This document shows positions 34,483 to 43,931 of a stretch of DNA of 64,000 nucleotides, in pieces. The translations under genes and the position numbers were made by a program. The stretch comes from Chitinophaga qingshengii (GTDB taxonomy: Bacteria; Bacteroidota; Bacteroidia; Chitinophagales; Chitinophagaceae): contig NZ_JACVFC010000001.1 in NCBI RefSeq assembly GCF_014529935.1, positions 1,488,001 to 1,552,000 on the forward strand, read 5' to 3'. The notes under the pieces are model-generated. The model was not told the DNA's origin. It made no database searches and worked only from the letters and a program-made list of their open reading frames with translations. Every line of letters begins with the position of its first letter. Position 1 is the first letter of the stretch.

Positions 34483-36261
34483 TTATTTCCATCCGGGGTT
34501 CTGTCCCAGACTGGGGTTCAGCACCGTTTGATTGGATGGTATCGGATAAAGATAATAATAGTCAGGAAAAGGCGCGGGCGGCACTTTCTCGTAAGCGATA
34601 TAGCCTTCCGTGGCGCCGTTTTGAATAGGGATAGGCGCAGTCGCGGCTACATCGGTACCTTTTTTAATCCACCGTCCCAGTTTCTGTTGTATGGCATAAT
34701 CCATTTTTTTCCAGCGGCGCAGGTCATCAAAACGGAAGGATTCTCCCATTAACTCCACGGCACGTTCCCGGCGTATTTCCCAGAGTATAGGCGTTACCGT
34801 TACATCACGGGTAGGATCGTCCGGGATGGCAGCCAGCACTAAGGGCGCCACACCACCGCGGGCCCGGAGTTTATTAACCGTCAGATCGGCAACACCCTGG
34901 TCAAACTCACCCAGTTCATATTTGGCTTCGGCATAATTGATCAGCACCTCTCCCATCCGGAAAATGGGGGCGTCGTTGATGTCGGCATTCTGGATCATCT
35001 GGATCTTGTTGCTGAACTTATAAAAACGGTAACCGGTGTATGTTACGTCAAAAGGTTGTCCCTGGTTATCGTCCACAAAGTGCGGTTCCTGGCGTACAAC
35101 AAGCCCTTGCCAGTTGAGGGTAGGCAGTGTTTTATTTTTAGGTCCGGAGATAGCGGCCATAACAGGGAAATACTCCGCATCAGCCGGGTTGCCGGTCGGT
35201 TGCCAGTTCATGCTGGGGTGATTGACCAGCACTTTAAACGGCGGTGGCACGGTAAAGTATAAACGTTTATCTCTACCACGAAACTCGGTGTACGGAGATT
35301 TATCGCCCGCGAAAGAAGGGCTGGTCCAGCGGGTTTGCCCGTCTGTCATCAGGTACATGTCCACCGCTTTTTTGGTAAGGTCCCAGCGACCGGCAGAGTT
35401 ACGCGCCAGCGATGCCAGCGTATGCGATACCTGCGTTTGTTCGTACTGTTTATACAACAGGATACCTGGTACACCGGCCAGTGATTCGCTGTTAAAATCC
35501 AGATCGTAATTGGGATTCAGCTGCGGAAAATCTGCCACCAGTTTGGCGGCGGCGGCAGCGCTGGCACGCAGGTAAGGCAGCGGATCGCCCAGCTGATGGT
35601 ACTTACGCCAGGTACCTTCTATCAGTCCGAAACGGGCAATCAACGCCCGCACGACATGTACGTTGATAGTGTTAGGTCCGTCACCGGCCGGCTTAATATG
35701 CGCTTCCGCCCATAACAGCTGGTCCAGTATTTTCTGCGTTACTTCCGCACGGGGGTTACGTTTGCCATAAAGCAGATCTGCATCGGCGTCTGACAGGGCT
35801 TTGTCTACCCACTGCACATCGCCGTATTTATTCACCAGGTTGGCATAACTATAGGCCCTGAAAAAATAGCCTACACTACGCCAGTGATCTTTATCCGGGG
35901 CAGAGAGCGGCGACTGGTCCAGGTTGTCCAGCATAATATTCACGGCCCGGATACGCGCGTAGGGATCTTTATAATCATCGGAGGCCGACGGAATGGTAAC
36001 CCGTTGCCAGATCCAGTTGGACTCGCCATTGGGATTGGCATTCAGAAACAGGTCTGCGTCAATTTCCTTGTTCACACTGGCAGGGCTATACGCAGGAAAT
36101 ACTTCGTAAAACTGCCAGGCATATGCCTTAACGTTATCGTATTGGGTAAAAGTAGTTTTTTCCGTCAGCTGGTCTTTGGGCTGAAGATCCAGCCTGCCCT
36201 GGCAACTGTGCAGCAGCAAAGCGGCGGCAGCAACGGAAACAATATGTTGAATGCGGTTCAT
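34483..36261 (-). CDS. SusD/RagB-family lipoprotein of PUL 2
   Basis: 592 residues. Lipobox LHSC (cysteine about 20) followed by QGRLDLQPKDQLTEKTTF; SusD helices with VGYFFRAYSYANLVNKYGDV, and the C-terminal RAVELMGESFRFDDLRRWKK ... YLYPIPSNQTVLNPSLGQNP GW. Cell-surface glycan-binding partner of the SusC at 36280-39801, 18 bases after its stop. Confidence 0.95.
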   Translation of the reverse strand: MNRIQHIVSVAAAALLLHSCQGRLDLQPKDQLTEKTTFTQYDNVKAYAWQFYEVFPAYSPASVNKEIDADLFLNANPNGESNWIWQRVTIPSASDDYKDPYARIRAVNIMLDNLDQSPLSAPDKDHWRSVGYFFRAYSYANLVNKYGDVQWVDKALSDADADLLYGKRNPRAEVTQKILDQLLWAEAHIKPAGDGPNTINVHVVRALIARFGLIEGTWRKYHQLGDPLPYLRASAAAAAKLVADFPQLNPNYDLDFNSESLAGVPGILLYKQYEQTQVSHTLASLARNSAGRWDLTKKAVDMYLMTDGQTRWTSPSFAGDKSPYTEFRGRDKRLYFTVPPPFKVLVNHPSMNWQPTGNPADAEYFPVMAAISGPKNKTLPTLNWQGLVVRQEPHFVDDNQGQPFDVTYTGYRFYKFSNKIQMIQNADINDAPIFRMGEVLINYAEAKYELGEFDQGVADLTVNKLRARGGVAPLVLAAIPDDPTRDVTVTPILWEIRRERAVELMGESFRFDDLRRWKKMDYAIQQKLGRWIKKGTDVAATAPIPIQNGATEGYIAYEKVPPAPFPDYYYLYPIPSNQTVLNPSLGQNPGWK

Positions 36262-36279
36262 GATGCGTTGTTTTGCCGG

Positions 36280-39200
36280 TTAGAAATTGACGTTGATACC
36301 AAAGCTGTATTTTTTTAGGAAAGGATAAATACCGCCATCGCTCACGATAGTAGCGTCGGCTTCCATACCATCAGGCAGGTGATCGAAGGTGAACAGGTTT
36401 TCACCGGTTGCGAACACACGGATATTATCGATGAAAATACGTTTCAGCAATGATTTCGGCAGCGTATATCCCAACGTGATATTCTTCACCCGCAGGTAAG
36501 CGCCGTTGGATAAATATTTGGTTTGCACATAACGGCTCCTGTCGGAATTACCCGCGCCATCAGGATAACCGCGGGGATAAAACCCTTCAGGATTGGAAGG
36601 CGTCCAGTAGTTGAGATTGTGTTTATACATGGTACCGAACTGGTTGAGATAAGGCCAGTAGAGCTGATTACTGAGCCATAGGTCCCTTTTGCCGACACCC
36701 TGCAGGAAGAACGAAAGATCGAAGTTATTCCAGGAGGCGTTGCCGAAGATGCCAAACTGGAAACGGCGTTGGGTGTTACCAATCACTTTACGGTCCCCCG
36801 GATCGGCCAGGGTATTGTTGCCGGTAAAAATCTGGCCGTCACCGTTCAGATCTTCGTAGCGGATATCACCGGGGTTCTGCGGTACACCGCGATAGCCGGG
36901 GATGCCGGGCAACAGTTTCCCTTTTTGCAGGTTGGCATCCAGGGAGCCTTTTTCAAAATCGTCCACCGTATAAAAGCCACGGGTAACGAAACCCCATATC
37001 TCCCCGATTTGCTGACCGGTGTAATAGTTGTCCAGTCCTCCGTTGGCATTGATGCTCAACAGGCCGGCAGGATTATTATACCGCGTAATATAAGCACGGC
37101 TGTCGGACAGGTTGAAGCCAATGGAATAACTCACCGCACGAATTTTGTCTTTCCACGACATCTGCAGTTCCCAGCCCTTGGACTCCAGGTCTGCCACATT
37201 TTGCAATGGCGCGGCTGCACCGAGGATAGCCGGTAACTCAGCGCCTGGCGCCAGCATGTTCAATGTGCTGCGACGGTACCAGTCAAACGTTGTATTCAAA
37301 CGGTCGTGGAACAAACTGATGTCGGTACCAAAATCGAGTGTGCGCACTGTTTCCCAGGTAAAGTCGGAGCTCACCAGTGCAGGCATGGCCAGCGATACGT
37401 AACGGATATTGCTGGTAGGGTCTGTCCAGCTGGCATTGTAAGGCTCCATGCCGGGAATATAGGGGTAGTAGTTAGGAACCCTGCTATTCGATTTATCCCA
37501 TCTATACACTACCTGGTTACCGATTTCACCGAAGGAACCACGCAGTTTCCATTGAGAAAGCACAGGAGTAAGTGATTTCATAAACGGCTCTTCACTCACG
37601 TTCCAGCCGGCGGACACGGAGGGGAAGAAACCAAAACGATGTCCGGGTGCAAAGCGGCTGGAACCGTCAAAACGGCCATTCAGTTCCAGCAGGTACTTGT
37701 TTTTATAGTCGTAGTTGATACGGCCGAAATAGCCGCTGATGGCGTATTCACCGAAACCGTCGCCGCCGGCGATGGTGCCGGTGGAAGTAGACAGGGAAGG
37801 CACCTGCGGACTTAAAATATCCAGCCGGTTGATATTAAAACTTTCCTGTTTACTGATTTCCTGGTTGGTACCCAGCAGCAGCGTGGCATGATGTTGCCCC
37901 AGCGATTTGGTATAGCTGGCGTAGAGGTTCACGGCCTGGTATACGGTCTGGTCGTTGCTCCGCGTGTAACGGGTATTGTTGTTCAGGAATTGGCGGTCGT
38001 AGGTGGCAGCGTTGATATATTCATTCTTGCCCTGTATTTTCCGGTCGTCCTGGCTCTTTTTGTCGTAGGTATATTCTCCGGTGATTTTTAACCCGTTCAG
38101 TGGGTTGTATTCCAGTTTACCGAACAGGCGCAGGTTGTCGCCGAAAGTGGTGTTCACCGGTTCTGTTCTCACTACGTTATTGGGCGTATTATAAGGCAGT
38201 ATATCACCGTTGGCCGCCTTGCCATAACCTGTAGGGATATACGAACTATAGGTGATAGCGTTATAGAACAGGCTGCCAAAATCGGCTGGCGTGGTACGGT
38301 CGCTTTTTTTGTAGAACAGGTTTACACTGGCCGTCAGGTTTTTAGTCAGCTCCGTACCCAGGAAAGCATTAAAATTATAGCGGGTGTATTTGTCTTTGTT
38401 GGTCACGAGGATACCGTCTTCACCTGTGTAGCCGCCAGACACACGGAAGGTAGTTTTTTCGGAACCGCCGCCGAAAGAGAAATTATGCATCTGCTCAAAT
38501 CCACGGGTAAACAGTTCTCCATACAGGTCTGTTTCCGCCAGGGGATATTTCAGTCCGTTCACCGTCGTGTAGCCGTCCGGGTAAGTACCCGGATTTTGCT
38601 GGTAATCTTCCAGTAATTTCAGCCAGGTATTTACATTTTGACCGGTCCAGTAAGCGTTGGTGCCGAAGTCTTTCAGCGCACGGACCAGCTCCAGCGGCGT
38701 AGCTTTCTTCGGTAGTGTGGTAGGAGAGCTCCAGGTGAAGTTGGTAGAATAGTTGAACCGTATCGGCTGGTTTTTCTTACCTTTTTTAGTGGTCACCAGT
38801 ATCACGCCGAAAGCGGCGCGGGCGCCGTAGATAGAGGCGGCAGCAGCATCTTTCAGTACGGTCACGTTGTCAATATCCCTTGGATTGACGTCGTCGATGT
38901 CCATCGGTACGTTGTCTACCAGCACCAGTGGCTCACCGCCGTTGATAGAGGTAAAGCCGCGGATATTGATAGCGGTAGAAGTGCCCGGTTGCCCGGAGCC
39001 ATAAGTGATCTGTAAGCCGGGTACTGCGCCCTGCAACGCCTGAGAAGCGGAGCTGACAGGCCTGTCGCCCAGCACTTCATCCATTTTCACCGAGCTGACG
39101 GCACCGGTGAGGTTGGCTTTTTTCTGTGAACCGTATCCCACCACCACAATTTCATTCATGGCTGCAAGATCGTCCTGCAATACGATTTTCATATCGCCGC

Positions 39201-39801
39201 CGGCTTTGATTTCCTGTTGCGCATAGCCGATAAAACGGACGATGAGCAAAGAAGCCGCGCTTTGTACGTTGAGAGAGAACATCCCCTGTGCATCGGTAAT
39301 AGTACCGTTGGCCGTACCTTTTTCGAGAATACTGACACCTGGCAGCGGTTCGCCTTTTTCGTTGGTGACCCTGCCTTTTACCGGCATCTTCACGACCACG
39401 GGCGACGTAACGCCGGCGGAGCTTTTGTTGCCGATCAGGATGATCTTTCCCTCTATCCGGTAAGAGAATGGCTGATGATATAGCACGCTGGTCATCACTT
39501 CATCGATAGAGGCATCTTTCACCCGTATATTCACGGGAGCGGCTTTCTCCAGCATTTCCGTGCTGAAGAGCACTTCATAACCAGTCTGTCGCCTTATTTC
39601 GGCGAACACTGTCTTCAGGGAAGCTTTTTCCAGTTGTAAGGTCATTTGCTGCGAAAATGCCGCAGCCGATACCTGCAGGAAAGCTACCGTCATCAACAGA
39701 AACGTCAGCTTCATAACATTTAAAAATTTTGTTAGGCACTGGTGATAGGGGCTCCTGGTGGTGGGACAAAGCCCCCCCTTGTATGGATTACTGAAATTCA
39801 T
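36280..39801 (-). CDS. SusC-family TonB-dependent transducer with STN domain, PUL 2
   Basis: 1173 residues. A long polar leader precedes the hydrophobic signal (MKLTFLLMTVAFLQVSAAAF at about 30-49); a start at 39714 would begin there. Then an STN (secretin/TonB N-terminal) domain (about 53-125; LEKASLKTVFAEIRRQTGYE), a carboxypeptidase-regulatory-like domain (GRVTNEKGEPLPGVSILEKG), plug (VVGYGSQKKANLTGAVSSV, IYGARAAFGVILVTTKKGKK) and barrel ending KYSFGINVNF. The STN domain is the part that signals to FecR, so import and sigma activation are linked here. Confidence 0.95.
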   Translation of the reverse strand: MNFSNPYKGGLCPTTRSPYHQCLTKFLNVMKLTFLLMTVAFLQVSAAAFSQQMTLQLEKASLKTVFAEIRRQTGYEVLFSTEMLEKAAPVNIRVKDASIDEVMTSVLYHQPFSYRIEGKIILIGNKSSAGVTSPVVVKMPVKGRVTNEKGEPLPGVSILEKGTANGTITDAQGMFSLNVQSAASLLIVRFIGYAQQEIKAGGDMKIVLQDDLAAMNEIVVVGYGSQKKANLTGAVSSVKMDEVLGDRPVSSASQALQGAVPGLQITYGSGQPGTSTAINIRGFTSINGGEPLVLVDNVPMDIDDVNPRDIDNVTVLKDAAAASIYGARAAFGVILVTTKKGKKNQPIRFNYSTNFTWSSPTTLPKKATPLELVRALKDFGTNAYWTGQNVNTWLKLLEDYQQNPGTYPDGYTTVNGLKYPLAETDLYGELFTRGFEQMHNFSFGGGSEKTTFRVSGGYTGEDGILVTNKDKYTRYNFNAFLGTELTKNLTASVNLFYKKSDRTTPADFGSLFYNAITYSSYIPTGYGKAANGDILPYNTPNNVVRTEPVNTTFGDNLRLFGKLEYNPLNGLKITGEYTYDKKSQDDRKIQGKNEYINAATYDRQFLNNNTRYTRSNDQTVYQAVNLYASYTKSLGQHHATLLLGTNQEISKQESFNINRLDILSPQVPSLSTSTGTIAGGDGFGEYAISGYFGRINYDYKNKYLLELNGRFDGSSRFAPGHRFGFFPSVSAGWNVSEEPFMKSLTPVLSQWKLRGSFGEIGNQVVYRWDKSNSRVPNYYPYIPGMEPYNASWTDPTSNIRYVSLAMPALVSSDFTWETVRTLDFGTDISLFHDRLNTTFDWYRRSTLNMLAPGAELPAILGAAAPLQNVADLESKGWELQMSWKDKIRAVSYSIGFNLSDSRAYITRYNNPAGLLSINANGGLDNYYTGQQIGEIWGFVTRGFYTVDDFEKGSLDANLQKGKLLPGIPGYRGVPQNPGDIRYEDLNGDGQIFTGNNTLADPGDRKVIGNTQRRFQFGIFGNASWNNFDLSFFLQGVGKRDLWLSNQLYWPYLNQFGTMYKHNLNYWTPSNPEGFYPRGYPDGAGNSDRSRYVQTKYLSNGAYLRVKNITLGYTLPKSLLKRIFIDNIRVFATGENLFTFDHLPDGMEADATIVSDGGIYPFLKKYSFGINVNF

Positions 39802-39940
39802 ACATTTGCTTGGTTAGGTGAAAGAATAGTTTACTGAATTAGCGTTCTGGTAGCTGTTGTACCTGATTGGTGACCGGTCGTGTTGGCGCATGACCGGTCC
39901 TTTTTTTGGTTGAATAAATTAAATTGTTCCTCCTTGTTTT

Positions 39941-41053
39941 TTAATGTCTGATACTGATCATATTATTGTTCACATTGAATTTAACGTCGCCGGTAAACTC
40001 CAGCATCCCTAAAGCCTTCGACAGCGGCACGTTCCGCGGGATAACACCATTGTAACGTACTTTTGGAATCGTCTTCAGGTCTACTGTTACATCATACCAG
40101 CGTGATAGTTGCTGCAATACTGCTGTCAGGTAGGTATCGTTAAAAATAAAATACCCGTTTTTCCAGGCGACGGCAGTATTGGCATCTACCGTTGCTTTGG
40201 ACAGGGCGCCGGATTGGTGGCTAAGGCTGGCCTGTTCTCCTGGTTGTAGTATCATTTTATTGTTGCCTGCATGAACGCTTACCCGTCCCTGCAACAGCGT
40301 CGTTTGTACCTGTGCGTTGTCGTCATACGCATTCACATTGAAGTGGGTGCCTAGTACCTCCACTTCCTGGACTGCCGTATGTACAATAAAAGGTTGCCGG
40401 GCATTGGCCGCAATTTCAAAATAGGCTTCCCCTTTCAGTTCTACAGTACGGGTACTGCCGGTAAAAGTAGCGGGGTAACGCAGCGAAGACGCGGCATTGA
40501 GCCACACCTTGCTGCCATCCTGTAATACCAGCCGGTATTGTCCGCCACGGGGCGTGGTTATCTCATGGAAACCACTGCCGGAGCCCGTAGCTTCGTATAC
40601 GATTTCTCCGCTGTCGCTACGGTATACCCGCAAACCGGCTTGCCGTGCTACGGCCTCGTCCTGCGCGGTGCCCAAAGTGATCTTCTTTCCATTGGCCAGT
40701 GTCAGCACTGCTTTATCGGTGCCGGCCGGCATATCCTGTTGCGCAACTGCCGCCGGCGGCGCTTTCTCTGCCGAACGCCCCGGACGCAGGTAAATAGCCA
40801 GCGCTATCAAACCGGTCAGCATAGCGGCGGCATACCAGTAACGGGGGATGCGGCGTGTTTTCCGGCGACCGGTACGCTGGTGTATCGCAGCCAGCATCCG
40901 TTGCTCTACCCCTTTGGTATCAGGCACAGGCAAAGTACGTTCGCCTGCTTCTTCCGCAGCCTGGCAATGCCGGAGATACAAGGCTGTCTCCTGGTCTGTA
41001 GCCGTGCCGTTACTGATTTTTTCCCATAAAAGCTGTAGTGTTTCCTGTTCCAT
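39941..41053 (-). CDS. FecR-family anti-sigma factor of PUL 2
   Basis: 370 residues from the ATG at 41053 (MEQETLQLLWEKISNG); the longer frame to 41083 adds ten unlikely residues. One membrane helix (about 75-92, YWYAAAMLTGLIALAIYL), FecR domain (FHEITTPRGGQYRLVLQDGS, KVWLNAASSLRYP, VELKGEAYFEIAANARQPFI, EVEVLGTHFNVNAY) and C-terminal DUF4974 (YLTAVLQQLSRWYDVTVDLK). Signals from the STN-SusC to a sigma factor; the likely partner is 41860-42417, separated by an opposite-strand gene. Confidence 0.94.
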   Translation of the reverse strand: MEQETLQLLWEKISNGTATDQETALYLRHCQAAEEAGERTLPVPDTKGVEQRMLAAIHQRTGRRKTRRIPRYWYAAAMLTGLIALAIYLRPGRSAEKAPPAAVAQQDMPAGTDKAVLTLANGKKITLGTAQDEAVARQAGLRVYRSDSGEIVYEATGSGSGFHEITTPRGGQYRLVLQDGSKVWLNAASSLRYPATFTGSTRTVELKGEAYFEIAANARQPFIVHTAVQEVEVLGTHFNVNAYDDNAQVQTTLLQGRVSVHAGNNKMILQPGEQASLSHQSGALSKATVDANTAVAWKNGYFIFNDTYLTAVLQQLSRWYDVTVDLKTIPKVRYNGVIPRNVPLSKALGMLEFTGDVKFNVNNNMISIRH

Positions 41054-41184
41054 AAGGATGTTCCTACCTATCAGGCACCTCAACAGGAGTGATCCCCCAA
41101 ACTGTTTTTATTTTTTTTGAAGATATGGCGGAATCTCCCCCTGGATTGTCGTCTTCCCCCCGCCTGCATCCGGGGATTGCGGTT

Positions 41185-41192
41185 TACATTTG
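41185..41192 (+). promoter_or_regulatory. Promoter -7 element of the dihydrofolate reductase-family gene
   Basis: TACATTTG, a perfect TAnnTTTG box, 17 bases before the ATG at 41210. It shows that the gene between sigma and FecR has its own promoter. Confidence 0.55.
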
Positions 41193-41209
41193 GGTAAATA
41201 CTTTTGATC

Positions 41210-41854
41210 ATGCGAAAACTAATGATGAAAATGTCGTTGTCTGTCGACGGGTTTGTTGCTTCTGCCGATGGAACCCTCGACTGGCTGTTCAAAACAGCTG
41301 ACGAAAAATCCTCCGCCTGGGTCACCGAACTTTGCGGGTCAGCAGGATTACATATTATGGGCAGCAGGAGTTTTAACGATATGGCCCCTTATTGGCCCAC
41401 TTCCACCCTGCCGATAGCCACCCCAATGAACGAGATACCCAAGGCTGTCTTTACCAGGAAAGGAATGACGGGCTTTGATCCGGCGGGAAGTACCGGCGCA
41501 TTAAAGAGCGCCCGGCAATACGACACGGCTACCGGCAATGCTCCCAGCGCCACACTATCGCCGGCAGCAGCTTCCTGGGCAGAGGCAAGGATATTTAAAG
41601 GAGATCTGGCAACAGGCATCCGGGAACTCAAAGCGGAACCCGGCAAACCCATCTTAGCACATGGAGGCGCCGGATTCATGCGCAGCCTTATTGAAACAGG
41701 ATTGATCGATGAATACCATTTAGTAACACATCCCGTAGCATTGGGAAGCGGGCTGCCGATATTTAACGGCCTTTCCAAAATACTGATGCTGAAATTGGCT
41801 GATGTAAAGGTTTTCCCGGGAGGTACGATTGCACATACCTACCATCCGGCCTAA
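41210..41854 (+). CDS. Dihydrofolate reductase family (RibD C-terminal-like) protein
   Basis: 214 residues from ATG 41210; an in-frame TTG six bases earlier is less likely. Start MRKLMMKMSLSVDGFVASAD is typical of the RibD C-terminal/DHFR-like family; then LHIMGSRSFNDMAPYWP, FKGDLATGIRELKAEPGKPI, AHGGAGFMRSLIETGLIDEY and VTHPVALGSGLPIF. Members are NADPH-dependent reductases of unknown substrate. Not related to glycan use; it runs opposite to its PUL 2 neighbours. It ends five bases before the convergent sigma gene. Confidence 0.88.
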   Translation: MRKLMMKMSLSVDGFVASADGTLDWLFKTADEKSSAWVTELCGSAGLHIMGSRSFNDMAPYWPTSTLPIATPMNEIPKAVFTRKGMTGFDPAGSTGALKSARQYDTATGNAPSATLSPAAASWAEARIFKGDLATGIRELKAEPGKPILAHGGAGFMRSLIETGLIDEYHLVTHPVALGSGLPIFNGLSKILMLKLADVKVFPGGTIAHTYHPA

Positions 41855-41859
41855 GCAGG

Positions 41860-42417
41860 TTATAATAACAAGGACATACTTCCCAGTCTGACCCGCAATT
41901 TCTTCAGCGCTATCGTCAGCTGGTTTTCAACGGTCTTTTCAGAAATACCCAGCTGGCGGGCAATTTCACGGTTAGATAAATGTTCATGGCGGCTTAACTG
42001 GAAAACTTCACGGCAGCGTTCCGGTAACTCGCCGGTAAATCGTGCAATCATCGCTTTCAGTTCTTTCAGTTCCAGCTCCTGTTCATGATCACTAGCTTCA
42101 CGGGCCAGCAGCACTGTTTCTGCGGCGAAAGCCGCCCGTACTTTCCGGTGCCGGAAATAATTCGCGACCTTATAACGAACGGCCATCAGCAGGTATCCCC
42201 GCAGGGTTGTAAGCACCAGGTGATCCCGGTGTTCCCAGAACCAGACAAACACATCCTGTACGATGTCCATCGCGGGCGCTTCTTCCTGCAACAAATAATA
42301 AGCGGAATGATAAAGGGTATGCCAGTGACGGCGGTAGATTTCATCAAATGCGGCTTCATTGCCCGACTTCATGTAGTCAAGCAGTTCACTGTCCTCGTAT
42401 ACGTGGTAAGCGGGCAT
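41860..42417 (-). CDS. ECF-type RNA polymerase sigma factor of PUL 2
   Basis: 185 residues. Region 2: AAFDEIYRRHWHTLYHSAYY, MDIVQDVFVWFWEHRDHL, RGYLLMAVRYKVANYFRHRK. Region 4: LPERCREVFQLSRHEHLSNR, IARQLGISEKTVENQLTIAL. Belongs to the Bacteroidota sigma factors that work with FecR and SusC transducers. By position and strand it should serve the FecR at 39941-41053, with the DHFR-like gene placed between them in the other direction. Confidence 0.92.
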   Translation of the reverse strand: MPAYHVYEDSELLDYMKSGNEAAFDEIYRRHWHTLYHSAYYLLQEEAPAMDIVQDVFVWFWEHRDHLVLTTLRGYLLMAVRYKVANYFRHRKVRAAFAAETVLLAREASDHEQELELKELKAMIARFTGELPERCREVFQLSRHEHLSNREIARQLGISEKTVENQLTIALKKLRVRLGSMSLLL

Positions 42418-42502
42418 TCGTTTGGTTGATGAAAATATTTAGCCTTACAAACAAAGCTATGAAAATATTTCAGGAAACCCAGCGGCATGAAAAGTTGGGG
42501 TA

Positions 42503-43801
42503 CTACCCTGCCCATCCGGCATCTTCCGGATCACCGGAGAATACCAGCCGGAAAGTAGCGCCTTTGCCCGGCTCACTTTCTACTTCGATCTCTCCATTGT
42601 TCAGCCGCACAAATTCGGCGCATAATACCAGGCCAATACCGGAGCCTCTCTCACCGGCAGTGCCGTAGGCAGGTTGACCGTTAAAAGAAAACAAGGTTTC
42701 GCGTTTTTCGGCAGATATGCCTACGCCCTGATCGATGATATCAAGAAGTATCTTTTCGTCTTCGATGGCTGCGCGAATGGTGATTAATCCTTCGCGGTAA
42801 CTGAATTTAATAGCGTTACTGACCAGGTTACGGATCACAATTCCCAGCTGGTGAGGGTCTGCATACACCAACAGGTGGTCGTCTACCTGTATGTCCAGTT
42901 TCAGGGCTTTCTGATAAATACGAGGTTCATAGGTGTTTAGGGCATCTTTGATTAAAAGAGCCAGCGACACGTCTTCCGGTTCGGAATGAATACCTTTCAT
43001 TTGTCCGGCAGTCCAGCGTAACAGGTTACTCAGTGTTTCACCCAGTTGCGACACCTTCAGGTGCAGTTCCACGCCGGCAGCTTTCATTTCTGTCTCGCTG
43101 TAATGACCGTTGTTGAACATAAGCAGCAGGCCTTCCAGGGTAGCTAACGGGCTGCGGATATCATGCGCGATGACCGAGAGCAGTTTCATTTTATCCTGGT
43201 TCAGCACATCCAGTGATTTACGCTGATCTTCTGTCTGTTGCTGGAATTCCGTATGTACACTTTTAAAATAAATCAGGGCGATGACCACCATACCCAGCGC
43301 TATCACCAGGTTGGCCAATATCCTGCCGGAAGGCACCATAGGCGCCAGGTCCCAGATAACAGGAGCATAATACACAAAGGCGATGACTGAAATTATCAAG
43401 ACAGAAAGGATTCCCAGCAACCATTTGTTATCATAGATAAGGTATATCAGCACCAATATCAGGATCAGGTAGAACTCCACGCCATTCCGGAAAAAGAAAC
43501 CGGAAATACCATACAACAAAAGGCTCATGATAATGACTGCCGCTCTCGCTTGCAGATAACGCTGTTTTTTATTCAGATATAGCACCAGTACGTCGCAGCT
43601 GGTATGGATGAAATTTACCAACGCCAGCCAGGGCCGGTGTTGTGCCAGGTTAAGGATACAGAAGTAAAGGGTAAGTATGACGCCCGGAATACAGACAATG
43701 TTCAACAACCTGGTCCGTCTTGTTTCAATGAATGACAAGCCGGGATGTATCCCGGTGTTAACAATTGCATTCCAGTAGTTCGCGATTTTCCTAAAGAACA
43801 T
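42503..43801 (-). CDS. Membrane sensor histidine kinase
   Basis: 432 residues from the ATG at 43801 (MFFRKIANYWN), chosen because two promoter-like boxes lie just upstream; an in-frame ATG at 43897 would be upstream of them. About six membrane helices in the first 185 residues without a periplasmic domain, then HisKA with the phospho-accepting His in IAHDIRSPLATLEG (about 210) and HATPase_c with NLVSNAIKFS, DQGVGIS and GSGIGLVLC. No response regulator gene is adjacent, so it is an orphan kinase here. The ligand is unknown; the helices may sense membrane state. Confidence 0.9.
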   Translation of the reverse strand: MFFRKIANYWNAIVNTGIHPGLSFIETRRTRLLNIVCIPGVILTLYFCILNLAQHRPWLALVNFIHTSCDVLVLYLNKKQRYLQARAAVIIMSLLLYGISGFFFRNGVEFYLILILVLIYLIYDNKWLLGILSVLIISVIAFVYYAPVIWDLAPMVPSGRILANLVIALGMVVIALIYFKSVHTEFQQQTEDQRKSLDVLNQDKMKLLSVIAHDIRSPLATLEGLLLMFNNGHYSETEMKAAGVELHLKVSQLGETLSNLLRWTAGQMKGIHSEPEDVSLALLIKDALNTYEPRIYQKALKLDIQVDDHLLVYADPHQLGIVIRNLVSNAIKFSYREGLITIRAAIEDEKILLDIIDQGVGISAEKRETLFSFNGQPAYGTAGERGSGIGLVLCAEFVRLNNGEIEVESEPGKGATFRLVFSGDPEDAGWAG

Positions 43802-43827
43802 GGCGTGATTATATCTCAAGAGGAACC

Positions 43828-43858
43828 GCAAAAGTAATTCATCAGGGGCAAAAGTAAT
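43828..43858 (-). promoter_or_regulatory. Tandem promoter-like boxes of the histidine kinase gene
   Basis: The 11-mer GCAAAAGTAAT occurs at 43828-43838 and 43848-43858, exactly 20 bases apart. On the minus strand each contains TACTTTTG, a perfect TAnnTTTG box (43829-43836 and 43849-43856). Either tandem promoters or a two-turn-spaced operator. Confidence 0.5.
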
Positions 43859-43931
43859 AAGGGTAGTTTTCCCGTTTTTATATCCGGGAGAAAACATAGA
43901 TGCAAAAAAAATATCAATTCCAAAAAATTTA

